This document shows positions 35,716 through 43,996 of a stretch of DNA of 64,000 bases, one piece after another. Position 1 is the first letter of the stretch, and each line of letters starts with the position of its first letter. A program made the translations under genes and the position numbers. Below the pieces are notes generated by a model. The model made no database searches. It saw only the letters and a list, made by a program, of their open reading frames with translations, and was not told the DNA's origin. The stretch is from Kitasatospora sp044457565 (GTDB lineage: Bacteria; Actinomycetota; Actinomycetes; Streptomycetales; Streptomycetaceae), in NCBI RefSeq assembly GCF_044457565.1, contig NZ_JBITGZ010000002.1:124001-188000 (forward strand), given 5' to 3'.

Positions 35716-36804
35716 CTAGCGCAGTGAGCCGGCCACGTAGCGGACGATGCCGGCCTTGATGAGCCGCCCGGCGGCGCCCGTGACCACCGTCCGCCGCATC
35801 GAGTCGTCGCCGTGGATCAGCTGGAACAGCCCGTCCTCGCGACCGAGGCTGAGGCACTGCCCGGCGTACCTGAAGTCGAACGGCTTCGAGGTCCGCCCGC
35901 TGAGCAGCCGGCCGGTGTACTGGCCCATCGGCAGCGCGGTCGCGCAGCCCATCCGCAGGGTGCCGATGCCGGGGACGCTGACCGCGGCGGCGTCCCCGAT
36001 CACGTGGACGTCGGGGTGCGAGAGCGAGCGCAGGTACTCGTCCACCAGGGCCCGGCCGTGCGGGTCCACGTCCAGGCCGGACTCGGCGGCCAGCGGGTGC
36101 GCCTCCATCGAGGCGGCCCAGGCCACCACGTCGGCCTCGACCCGCCCCCGGCCGGTGCCGAGACCGTCCGCCGCGACGGCCGTCACCGGCGTGTGCTCGT
36201 GCACCTGGACGCCGAGCCGCGCCAGCACCCGCAGGACGTGCGCGCGTCCCTTGGGCGAGAACCAGCCGCCCACCTCGCCCGCCGCCAGGATCCGCACCCG
36301 CCACGCCGGGTACGCCTCGGCCAGCTCGGCCGCCAGCTCGATGCCGGTCGGGCCGCCGCCGACCACGGCCAGGGTGCCCGGGCGGCGGGCGCTGCGCAGC
36401 CCGCGGCGGGCGCTGCGCAGCCGCTCGCGCAGCCCGGCGGCGCGCTCCACCGGGTAGGCGTGCTCGGCGGCGCCCGGTACGCCGTGCCAGGCGGTCCGGC
36501 TGCCGAGGGCGTGCACCAGGGTGTCGTAGCCGAGGCTCTCGCCGGAGTCCAGGAAGACCTTGCGGCCGGCGGGGTCGAGCTCGGTGACCCGCGCCCGCAG
36601 ATGGGTCACCTGGCGCCCGCGCAGCAGGGTGGCGATCTCGGGCCGGTGCTCGGGGCGGCCGGCCGCGGTCTCGTGCTGGCGGATCCGGTGCAGGAAGCGG
36701 GTCTCGGGGGCGATCAGGGTCACCCGGTGCCGCCGGCCGGTCCGGGTGGCCGCGGACAGCCCCGCGTAGCCCGCGCCCACCACGACGATGTGCTTGCCGG
36801 TCAT
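35716..36804 (-). CDS. FAD-dependent oxidoreductase (NDH-2-like)
   Basis: A 362-residue flavoprotein. FAD-binding GxGxxG motif at the start (IVVVGAGYAGLSAA), a second dinucleotide site (LAVVGGGPTGIELAAELAE, near residue 145) for NAD(P)H, and a C-terminal FAD contact HVIGDAAAV. The family includes type II NADH dehydrogenases. It follows the ECF41-type sigma gene by 76 bases on the same strand; ECF41 genes are typically linked to an oxidoreductase, epimerase or carboxymuconolactone decarboxylase, so it is the likely regulatory target. Confidence 0.88.
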   Translation of the reverse strand: MTGKHIVVVGAGYAGLSAATRTGRRHRVTLIAPETRFLHRIRQHETAAGRPEHRPEIATLLRGRQVTHLRARVTELDPAGRKVFLDSGESLGYDTLVHALGSRTAWHGVPGAAEHAYPVERAAGLRERLRSARRGLRSARRPGTLAVVGGGPTGIELAAELAEAYPAWRVRILAAGEVGGWFSPKGRAHVLRVLARLGVQVHEHTPVTAVAADGLGTGRGRVEADVVAWAASMEAHPLAAESGLDVDPHGRALVDEYLRSLSHPDVHVIGDAAAVSVPGIGTLRMGCATALPMGQYTGRLLSGRTSKPFDFRYAGQCLSLGREDGLFQLIHGDDSMRRTVVTGAAGRLIKAGIVRYVAGSLR

Positions 36805-36880
36805 GTCGTCCTCCTCCGCTGCGGCAGTGCCGCGATCGCGCTGCGATCGCGCCTGTTCGAGAAGGGGACGAGGTAGCCGG

Positions 36881-37825
36881 TCAGGGTGTGACGGTGACCC
36901 TCGTCACATGCGTGAGCTTCTGCGGATTGACCACGATGTGCGCCTCGGTGATCCGCCCGTCGGCGACGGTGAGGGCGAGTACGCCGCCGACCGTGCCGTC
37001 CGCGTCATGGAAGAGCAGGCCCGGCTCGCCGTTGACCAGTGCGAACGCCACGCCGAAGGTGTCGGCGAACTTCCTGGCCAGGCCGGCCACCAGCCGCGAG
37101 ACCTTGTCCGCGCCGAACACGGGCCTGGCGCCCGCGCTGACGATGCCGCCACCGTCCGAGTGCCAGACCACGTCCGGGTCGAGCACGTCCAGCAGGGCGC
37201 GGATGTCGCCGCCGGCGGTGGCGGCGGCGAAGGCGCGCACCACCTGCCGGTGTTCGGCGGGGTCGACCGGGCCGCGTCGCCCGCCGGCCCTGACCCGGCG
37301 CCGGGCGCGGGAGGCCAGCTGGCGGGCGGCGTCGGGGGTGCGCTCCAGCGAGGCGGCGATCTCATCGAAGCCGACCGAGAACACGTCGTGCAGGACGAAC
37401 GCGGCGCGCTCGGCGGGGGTGAGCTGCTCCAGCACGGCCAGCAGCGCGAGCGAGACGGACTCGCCGAGCTCGGCCCGCTGGGCGGGGGTGTCCTCGTCCG
37501 AGACCAGCGGCTCCGGCAGCCACTCGCCGAAGTAGGACTCGCGCCGCACCCGGGCGGAGCCGAGCAGGTCGTAGCAGAGCCGGGTGACGACGGTGGTCAG
37601 GTACGCGCGCGGGTCGTCCACCGCGGAGCGGTCGGCCGCGCGCCAGCGGAGCCAGGCCTCCTGGAGGACGTCCTCGGCGTCGGTGAGCGAGCCGAGCAGC
37701 CGGTAGGCGACCGAGCCCAGGTAGCGCCGCTGCGCCTCGAAGGCATCCGCAGGGGTGCTCACGGAGGTGTTCGCGGAGGCGTTCGCGGGGGTGGCGCCCG
37801 TACGGGCTGAACTGTCGTCACTCAC
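36881..37825 (-). CDS. ECF41-type RNA polymerase sigma factor with SnoaL-like C-terminal domain
   Basis: A 314-residue extracytoplasmic-function sigma factor. Sigma region 2 (about 25-95) has AYRLLGSLTDAEDVLQEAWLRW, and region 4 (about 130-185) LTPAERAAFVLHDVFSVGFDEIAASLERTPDAARQLASRARRR. A C-terminal SnoaL-like domain (200-314) carries the ECF41 hallmarks DGGG (in WHSDGGG) and NPQKL (family NPDKL), known to modulate activity in place of an anti-sigma factor. The GTG start at 37825 follows TACCTT by six bases. It is followed by its probable target oxidoreductase. Confidence 0.9.
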   Translation of the reverse strand: MSDDSSARTGATPANASANTSVSTPADAFEAQRRYLGSVAYRLLGSLTDAEDVLQEAWLRWRAADRSAVDDPRAYLTTVVTRLCYDLLGSARVRRESYFGEWLPEPLVSDEDTPAQRAELGESVSLALLAVLEQLTPAERAAFVLHDVFSVGFDEIAASLERTPDAARQLASRARRRVRAGGRRGPVDPAEHRQVVRAFAAATAGGDIRALLDVLDPDVVWHSDGGGIVSAGARPVFGADKVSRLVAGLARKFADTFGVAFALVNGEPGLLFHDADGTVGGVLALTVADGRITEAHIVVNPQKLTHVTRVTVTP

Positions 37826-37914
37826 CGGGCCAAGGTATCGCCCAGGCCCTCGGGCGTCATCAGCCGTCAGCGGCCCGGCGGGCGTTCCCCGGCCCGGCCC
37901 GGGCGGTCAGCCGG

Positions 37915-38433
37915 TCAGCCGGTGGTGGCTTCGAGCAGCCGGCGCAGCAGGTGGTTGAGCTGCGCCGCCTCGTCCGCGTCGAGCGCGGCGAGGGCCTGCT
38001 GCTGCTCGGCCAGGCCCGCGCCGACGGCCCGGTCGATCAGCTCCAGCCCGGTGGGGGTGAGGGTGACCCGCAGTCCGCGCCGGTCGTTCGGGTCGGGGGA
38101 GCGGGTGACCAGCCCGGCGCGCTCCAGCTTGTCCAGCCGGCCGGTCATGCCGCCGGTGGTCAGCATCAGGCTGGCCGTCAGCTCGCGCGGGGAGAGCGTG
38201 TACGGCGCGTCCGAGCGGCGCAGGGTGGCCAGTACGTCGAACTCGCCCCGGCCGATGCCGAAGGCGCCGTACGCCTGCTCCATCCGGTCGCCCATGGCGC
38301 GTGAGATGCGAAAGATCCGGCCGAACGCGGTCATCGCCTCGGTCCGCAGGTCGGGCCGTACCCGGGCCCACTGCTCGGCGATGGTGTCGACGGCGTCGCG
38401 GCGCGGGGCGGGGTCCTGGTTCTGCTGCTCCAT
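37915..38433 (-). CDS. MarR family transcriptional regulator
   Basis: A 172-residue winged-helix regulator. DNA-binding region: FGIGRGEFDVLATLRRSDAPYTLSPRELTASLMLTTGGMTGRLDKLERAGLVTRSPDPNDRRGLRVTLTPTG, with the wing motif DPNDRRGLRV. The dimer-forming helices flank it. It is divergent from an EamA exporter; the phased AAGTAG repeats between them are its likely binding sites, so it probably represses both the exporter and itself and is released by a small ligand. Confidence 0.93.
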   Translation of the reverse strand: MEQQNQDPAPRRDAVDTIAEQWARVRPDLRTEAMTAFGRIFRISRAMGDRMEQAYGAFGIGRGEFDVLATLRRSDAPYTLSPRELTASLMLTTGGMTGRLDKLERAGLVTRSPDPNDRRGLRVTLTPTGLELIDRAVGAGLAEQQQALAALDADEAAQLNHLLRRLLEATTG

Positions 38434-38465
38434 GGGGAGAGTCTTCCACAGGATCGCTTAGCGGG

Positions 38466-38525
38466 AAGTAGTTCTTCGGAAAGTAGCTTGACGACAAGTA
38501 GCTTACTGTTAAGTTACTTGCATGC
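38466..38525. promoter_or_regulatory. Phased 15-bp repeat array, likely MarR operator
   Basis: AAGTAG recurs at 38466, 38481 and 38496 with a fourth degenerate copy at 38511: four adjacent 15-bp units. The last two also form an inverted repeat, AAGTAGCTTA (38496-38505), CTGT, TAAGTTACTT (38510-38519), with one mismatch per arm. It is AT-rich against its surroundings and lies between the divergent marR and EamA genes. Confidence 0.65.
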
Positions 38526-38605
38526 CTTCTAGTCCGAGGCGGGGTGCCCCTTCCACAACCCGCCTCGGTTCCCGCCACCCGCGCAGCCTGAACCGGAGTC
38601 ACCTG

Positions 38606-39526
38606 ATGCGTACCGTCGCCCTCACCGCGCTCGCCCCGCTCGCCTGGGGCTCCACCTATGCCGTGACCGCCGAACTCCTGCCCCCCGACCGGCCGCTGCT
38701 CGCGGCCACCCTGCGCGCCCTGCCGGCCGGGCTGCTGCTGCTCGCCGTGACCCGGACACTGCCGCGCGGCGCCTGGTGGTGGAAGGCCGCCGTGCTCGGC
38801 GCCCTCAACATCGGGGTCTTCTTCGCCCTGCTCTTCATCGCCGCCTACCGGCTGCCCGGCGGGGTCGCGGCGGTGCTCGGCGCGGTGCAGCCGCTGCTGG
38901 CCGCGGGACTGGCGGTACCGCTGCTGGGTGAGCGGCTGAGCGGGCGGGCGCTCGCGGCGGGCCTGGCGGGGGTCGGCGGGGTGGCGCTGGTGGTGCTCAA
39001 GGCCACCGCCCGGCTGGACGGCGTCGGCGTGCTGGCCGGCCTGGCCGGGGCCGCGTGCATGGCGGCCGGGACGGTGCTGGCCAAGCGCTGGGGCCGGCCG
39101 GAGGGGGTCGGCCCGCTCGCCCTGACGGGCTGGCAGCTCACCGCGGGCGGGCTGCTGCTCCTGCCGGCCGCCCTTCTCGCCGAGGGGCTCCCGCCGGCGC
39201 TGAGCGCCACCAACGCGGCCGGCTACCTCTACCTGGCGACCGCGAACACGGCGCTCGCGTACTGGCTCTGGTTCCGTGGCATCGGCCGGCTGCCCGCGAC
39301 CTCGGTGGCCTTCCTCGGCCTGCTGAGCCCGCTCTCGGCGGCGGCCATCGGCTGGGTCGCGCTCGGCCAGTCGCTGACGCTGCTCCAGCTGCTGGGCATG
39401 GCGGTGGCCCTGGGCAGCGTCCTGCTCGGCCAGCGCCGCCCGGCGGCGAAGACCCCGGCCGCCCCGGCCGCCCCGGCTGCCGTGGGCCCCGAGGCTCCCA
39501 CGGCCTCGCCCGCCGCCCGGCGGTAG
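38606..39526 (+). CDS. EamA/DMT family transporter
   Basis: A 306-residue protein with about 10 membrane helices in two EamA repeats: ALTALAPLAWGSTYAVTAELLPPDRP, the AVLGAVQPLLAAGLAVPLLGERL end of repeat 1 and the ATSVAFLGLLSPLSAAAIGWVALGQSL of repeat 2. Members export amino acids or metabolites; the substrate is unknown. The ATG at 38606 has GGAG seven bases upstream; the earlier ATG at 38522 would add an unlikely 28-residue extension and lies in the operator array. It is divergent from the MarR gene. Confidence 0.9.
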   Translation: MRTVALTALAPLAWGSTYAVTAELLPPDRPLLAATLRALPAGLLLLAVTRTLPRGAWWWKAAVLGALNIGVFFALLFIAAYRLPGGVAAVLGAVQPLLAAGLAVPLLGERLSGRALAAGLAGVGGVALVVLKATARLDGVGVLAGLAGAACMAAGTVLAKRWGRPEGVGPLALTGWQLTAGGLLLLPAALLAEGLPPALSATNAAGYLYLATANTALAYWLWFRGIGRLPATSVAFLGLLSPLSAAAIGWVALGQSLTLLQLLGMAVALGSVLLGQRRPAAKTPAAPAAPAAVGPEAPTASPAARR

Positions 39527-39540
39527 CCCGGCAGGCACGG

Positions 39541-39615
39541 CACAGCCCCGCACACCACGCCAGGGCACAGCCCCGCACACCACGCCAGGGCACAGCACAC
39601 CACACCACGCCAGGG
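39541..39615. repeat. 25-bp tandem repeat, three units
   Basis: Units beginning CACAGCCCCGCACACC start at 39541 and 39566 (identical) and 39591 (four changes near its start); a degenerate fourth runs to about 39645. It lies 14 bases past the EamA stop, close to gap 2, and may have contributed to the assembly break. Confidence 0.9.
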
Positions 39616-39980
39616 CACGGCACAACAGAGCACGGCACGCCAGAGCGCCGGGGCCAGTAGACGGGCCGGCCCACCGCCCGCTCCCGCCCCCGGGCCCCTG
39701 CGCGGCCCGGGGGACCCCGCGCCGCCCACCCGGCCCGCGGCGCGCCCCCNNNNNNNNNNCGCCCGGCAAACCCCCCCCCACCCCCCGCCGGGCCCCCCAC
39801 CAACCGCCCCCCCCCCGCCCCGGCGCGTGTCCTTTTGGCCGCCCCCGCCGACTTCCTGCTCCGGCGCTCTGGCACTTCAGCGTCCGGGGATCCCGCGCTC
39901 CGACCTCCGGGCCGTCGGAGCGCCGACCGCGCCGACCGCGCCGACCGCGCCGTCGCTCTGCCGGCCCGGCCGCCGAGCGC
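39616..39980. other. Assembly gap (Ns 39750-39759) with unreliable flanks
   Basis: Ten Ns at 39750-39759 join two contigs. From about 39700 to 39830 the sequence is C/G homopolymer-rich, as at the first gap. No gene is supported; the amount of sequence missing is unknown. Confidence 0.85.
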
Positions 39981-41987
39981 TCAGTCGACCTCGGCCACCG
40001 CGTCGGAGAACTGGGCCTGGTAGAGCCGGGCGTACGCGCCGTCGGCGGCGATCAGGTCGTCGTGCGAGCCCTGCTCCACGATGGAGCCGTTCTCCATCAC
40101 CAGGATCACGTCCGCGTCGCGGATGGTGGAGAGCCGGTGGGCGATCACGAAGCTGGTCCGGCCGGTGCGCAGTCGGGCCATCGCGCGCTGGATGAGCACC
40201 TCGGTACGGGTGTCGACCGAGCTGGTGGCCTCGTCCAGGACCAGGATGCTCGGCTGCGCGAGGAAGGCCCGGGCGATGGTGATCAGCTGCTTCTCGCCCG
40301 CGCTGACGCCGGTGCCCTCGTCGTCGATGACGGTGTCGTAGCCGTCCGGCAGGGTCCGTACGAACCGGTCGACGTGCGCGGCCTTGGCCGCGTCGATGAC
40401 CTGCTCGCGGGTGGCACCCCGGGCCCCGTACGCGATGTTGTCGGCGATCGAGCCGCCGAACAGCCAGGTGTCCTGGAGCACCATGCCGATCCCGGCCCGC
40501 AGCTCCTCGCGGGACATCGCGGCGATGTCCACCCCGTCCAGCGTGATGGTGCCGGAGCTGACCTCGTAGAACCGCATCAGCAGGTTGACCAGCGTGGTCT
40601 TGCCGGCGCCGGTCGGGCCGACGATGGCGACGGTGTGGCCGGGCTCGACCTTGAGCGAGAGATCCTCGATGAGCGGCCGCTCCGGGTCGTAGCGGAAGGC
40701 CACGTCCTCGAAGGCGACCCGCCCGCGCAGCTCGGCCGGGCGCTCGGGCATGGCCGGCTCGGCGCTCTGCTCCGGGGCGTCCAGCAGCTCGAAGACCCGT
40801 TCGGCCGAGGCGACGCCGGACTGCACCAGGTTGGCCATGCTGGCGACCTGGGTCAGCGGCTGGCTGAACTGGCGCGAGTACTGGATGAAGGCCTGCACGT
40901 CGCCGATGGTCAGGGCGCCACTGGCCACCCGCAGGCCGCCGACCACGGCGACCAGGACGTAGTTCAGGTTGCCGATCAGCATCATCGCGGGCTGGATGAT
41001 CCCGGAGATGAACTGGGCCCGGAAGCTGGACTCGTACAGGGCCTCGTTCTGCTCCCGGAACGCCTCGGCGGACTCCTTCTGGCGGCCGAACACCTTCACC
41101 AGCGCATGGCCGGTGTACATCTCCTCGATGTGGGCGTTGAGCTGCCCGGTGGTCTTCCACTGCCGGACGAACTCGGGCTGGGCCCGCTTGCCGACCTTGG
41201 TCGCCACCACCACCGAGGCCGGCACCGAGATCAGCGCGATCATGGCCAGCAGCGGCGAGATCCAGAACATCATGCCCAGCACGCCGAAGACGGTGAGCAC
41301 CGAGTTCACCACCTGGCCCATGGTCTGCTGCATGGACTGGCCGACGTTGTCGATGTCGTTGGTGACCCGGCTGAGCACCTCGCCGCGCGGCTGCTTGTCG
41401 AAGTAGCTCAGCGGCAGCCGGGCGAGCTTGGCCTCGACGTCCTGGCGCAGCCGGTAGCCGGCGCGCTGGACGGCGCGGGCCGTGAGCCGGCCCTGCAGGA
41501 CGCCGAAGACGGCGGAGGCGATGTAGATCGCCAGCACCCAGAGCAGCACCGTGCCGATGGCGCCGAAGTCCATGACCTGACCGGGGGTGAAGTCGACCGT
41601 GGCGAGCACGTCGGCGATGCCGCCCTTGTCCTGCGCGCGCAGGCCTTCGAGCACCTGGGCCTTGCTCATCCCGGCCGGGCTCTGCCCTCCGACCACCCCG
41701 GCGAAGATCAGGTCGGTGGCCTCGCCGAGCACCTTGGGCCCGACCACCGCGCAGCCGATGCTCAGCACGCCGAGGGCGAGAACGCCGCTGAGGGCGGCCC
41801 GCTCGGGACGCAGCAGTTTCAGCAGCCGCTTGCCGGAGCCCTTGAAGTCCATCGACTTCTCGGTGCCCTGGCCGCCCATGAACCGGCCGGGGCCGGCCGG
41901 GCCGCGCCGGGCGGCGGCGGCCTGTGAGTCGCTGACCCCGGGCTGCGCCTCGGGTGCGGCCGGGCTCTTGTTCTCCGCGGTGGTCAC
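39981..41987 (-). CDS. ABC transporter, fused permease/ATPase (second of pair)
   Basis: A 668-residue ABC exporter half-transporter. An N-terminal membrane domain with about six helices (e.g. LSGVLALGVLSIGCAVVG, LLAMIALISVPASVVVATKVG) precedes the ATPase domain: Walker A GPTGAGKTTL near residue 454, Q-loop MVLQDTWLF, signature VSAGEKQLITIARAFL (SAGEK, not SGGQ) and Walker B ILVLDEATSSVD. Its start GTG (41987) overlaps the stop of the partner gene by four bases, so the two are translationally coupled and probably form a heterodimeric multidrug or lipid exporter. Confidence 0.92.
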   Translation of the reverse strand: MTTAENKSPAAPEAQPGVSDSQAAAARRGPAGPGRFMGGQGTEKSMDFKGSGKRLLKLLRPERAALSGVLALGVLSIGCAVVGPKVLGEATDLIFAGVVGGQSPAGMSKAQVLEGLRAQDKGGIADVLATVDFTPGQVMDFGAIGTVLLWVLAIYIASAVFGVLQGRLTARAVQRAGYRLRQDVEAKLARLPLSYFDKQPRGEVLSRVTNDIDNVGQSMQQTMGQVVNSVLTVFGVLGMMFWISPLLAMIALISVPASVVVATKVGKRAQPEFVRQWKTTGQLNAHIEEMYTGHALVKVFGRQKESAEAFREQNEALYESSFRAQFISGIIQPAMMLIGNLNYVLVAVVGGLRVASGALTIGDVQAFIQYSRQFSQPLTQVASMANLVQSGVASAERVFELLDAPEQSAEPAMPERPAELRGRVAFEDVAFRYDPERPLIEDLSLKVEPGHTVAIVGPTGAGKTTLVNLLMRFYEVSSGTITLDGVDIAAMSREELRAGIGMVLQDTWLFGGSIADNIAYGARGATREQVIDAAKAAHVDRFVRTLPDGYDTVIDDEGTGVSAGEKQLITIARAFLAQPSILVLDEATSSVDTRTEVLIQRAMARLRTGRTSFVIAHRLSTIRDADVILVMENGSIVEQGSHDDLIAADGAYARLYQAQFSDAVAEVD

Positions 41988-43753
41988 GCCGCCTCCTGCT
42001 CGGTGAGCTGGGAGAGCACGATCTCCCGGTACGTCGGGTTGTCGGCCATCAGCTCGTGGTGCGTGCCGCTGCCGACCACGGCGCCCTCGTCGAGCACGAT
42101 GATCCGGTCGGCGTCCCGGATGGTGCTGACCCGCTGGGCGACGATCAGCACCGTCGAGTCGGCGGTCTCCCGGGCGAGGGCCTTGCGGAGCCTGGCGTCG
42201 GTGGCGTAGTCGAGCGCCGAGAACGAGTCGTCGAAGAGGTAGACGCCGGGCTTGCGGACCAGTGCCCGGGCGATCGCCAGGCGCTGGCGCTGGCCGCCGG
42301 AGACGTTGCCGCCGCCCTGGGCGATCGGGGCGTCCAGCCCGCCGTCGAGGCGTTCGACGAAGTCCTTGGCCTGCGCCACCTCCAGTGCGTGCCAGAGCTC
42401 CTCGTCGGTGGCGTCGGGCCGGCCGTAGCGCAGGTTGCTGGCGACGGTGCCGGTGAAGAGGTACGGCTTCTGCGGGACGAGGCCGACGGTCTCGGCGATC
42501 AGCTCGGGTGCCAGGTCCCGCACGTCGGTGCCGTCCAGCAGCACCCGGCCGCCGGTGGCGTCGATCAGCCGGGGGACGAGGCCCAGCAGGGTGGACTTGC
42601 CGGCGCCGGTGGAGCCGATCACGGCGGTGGTCTCGCCGGGGCGGGCCACCACGTCGATGCCGCGCAGGACCGGCACCTCGGCGCCGGGGTAGCGGAACTC
42701 CACGTCGCGCAGCTCCAGGTGGCCCCGGCGCAGCAGCTCGGTGACGGGGGCGGACGGCGGGACGACGCTGGAGTCGGTGGCCAGCACCTCCTGGATCCGC
42801 TCGGCGCAGACCTCGGCGCGCGGCACCATCATGAACATGAAGGTGGCCATCATGACGCTCATCAGGATCTGCATCAGGTAGGTCAGGAAGGCCGTCAGCG
42901 CGCCGATCTGCATCCCGCCGCTGTCGATCCGATGGGCTCCGAACCACATCACCGCGACGCTGGAGACGTTGACCACCAGCATCACGCTGGGGAACATCAG
43001 GGCCATCATCCGGCCGACCCGCAGCGAGACGTCCGTCAGCTGCCGGTTGGCGTCGGCGAAGCGCTCCTGCTCGTGGCCGTCCTTGACGAAGGCGCGGATC
43101 ACCCGGATGCCGGTGATCTGCTCGCGCAGCACCCGGTTGACGGTGTCGATCCGCTTCTGCATGGTCCGGAACTGCGGCCGGAGCCGGCGGACCATCAGGA
43201 CCACCACGGTGCCCAGCACCGGCACCACGGCCAGCAGCAGGGCGGAGAGCGGCACGTCCTGGTTGAGCGCCATGGCGATGCCGCCGACGCACATGATGGG
43301 CGCCGCGACCATCAGGGTGAAGCCCATCAGCGCGAGCATCTGGACCTGCTGGACGTCATTGGTGGTGCGGGTGATCAGCGACGGCGCGCCGAACTGGCCG
43401 AGTTCACGGGCGGAGAAGCTCTGCACCCGGTCGAAGACGGCCGCCCGGACGTCCCGGCCCATCGCCATCGCGGTGCGCGCACCGTAGTAGACCGCGGCGA
43501 TCGAGCACAGCGCCTGGACCACGGTGACCGCGATCATCACCCCGCCGAGTTGCAGGATGTAGCCCGTGTCGCCCTTCACCACGCCGTCGTCGATGATGTC
43601 GGCATTGAGGGTGGGCAGGTACAGCGCCGCGATGGTAGACACCAGCTGGAGCAGGACCAGCAGAGAGATCGGTCGGGAGTAGGGCCGTAGGTAGGCCCTG
43701 AGGAGTCTGATCAGCACGGGCAACACTCTCATGCTCGACAGCGGGGTTGGCAC
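41984..43753 (-). CDS. ABC transporter, fused permease/ATPase (first of pair)
   Basis: A 589-residue half-transporter. The membrane domain (1-320) begins near VLPVLIRLLRAYLRPYSRPISLLVLLQLVSTIAALYLPTLNADIIDDGVV. The ATPase domain has Walker A GSTGAGKSTL near residue 378, signature VSGGQRQRLAIARAL and Walker-B-like GVYLFDDSFSALD, where Asp replaces the catalytic Glu. Together with the partner's usual site this is the pattern of a heterodimer with one degenerate ATP site. The start may be GTG 43753 or ATG 43732; neither has a clear ribosome site. Confidence 0.92.
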   Translation of the reverse strand: MPTPLSSMRVLPVLIRLLRAYLRPYSRPISLLVLLQLVSTIAALYLPTLNADIIDDGVVKGDTGYILQLGGVMIAVTVVQALCSIAAVYYGARTAMAMGRDVRAAVFDRVQSFSARELGQFGAPSLITRTTNDVQQVQMLALMGFTLMVAAPIMCVGGIAMALNQDVPLSALLLAVVPVLGTVVVLMVRRLRPQFRTMQKRIDTVNRVLREQITGIRVIRAFVKDGHEQERFADANRQLTDVSLRVGRMMALMFPSVMLVVNVSSVAVMWFGAHRIDSGGMQIGALTAFLTYLMQILMSVMMATFMFMMVPRAEVCAERIQEVLATDSSVVPPSAPVTELLRRGHLELRDVEFRYPGAEVPVLRGIDVVARPGETTAVIGSTGAGKSTLLGLVPRLIDATGGRVLLDGTDVRDLAPELIAETVGLVPQKPYLFTGTVASNLRYGRPDATDEELWHALEVAQAKDFVERLDGGLDAPIAQGGGNVSGGQRQRLAIARALVRKPGVYLFDDSFSALDYATDARLRKALARETADSTVLIVAQRVSTIRDADRIIVLDEGAVVGSGTHHELMADNPTYREIVLSQLTEQEAA

Positions 43754-43905
43754 CCCAATATTCAGGCCTGCCGAGCCTCCTGTCCGGGTTTAACCGCGCT
43801 CGATGCCGAGAGTTGTTCCGCCTTTTGCACTTGCGGCTCACCGGCGTGCCAGCTGCCGCCACCCTCTTACGGAACGGCTGGTTTGCGCCTAGGCTGCTGA
43901 TTGCG

Positions 43906-43932
43906 CCCTTGTTACTCGTCGGTTAACAAGGG
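43906..43932. promoter_or_regulatory. Inverted repeat upstream of the acyl-CoA ligase gene
   Basis: CCCTTGTTA (43906-43914) and TAACAAGGG (43924-43932) flank a 9-nt spacer, in an AT-rich island of the 243-bp region between the divergent ABC and ligase genes. It looks like a TetR- or other dimer operator, 65 bases before the ligase start. The binding protein is not in this window as far as I can tell. Confidence 0.5.
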
Positions 43933-43996
43933 GCTCGGCGGCCGCCCCCACGGCCACCGCCTCCCCCGCCCAGGCCACCCGCCCCCGGAGGTCTCG

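Noticed and set aside
41984..43753. The Asp in place of the catalytic Glu in the first ABC ATPase as a pseudogene sign.
   Set aside because: One degenerate site is normal in heterodimeric ABC exporters, and the gene is otherwise intact.
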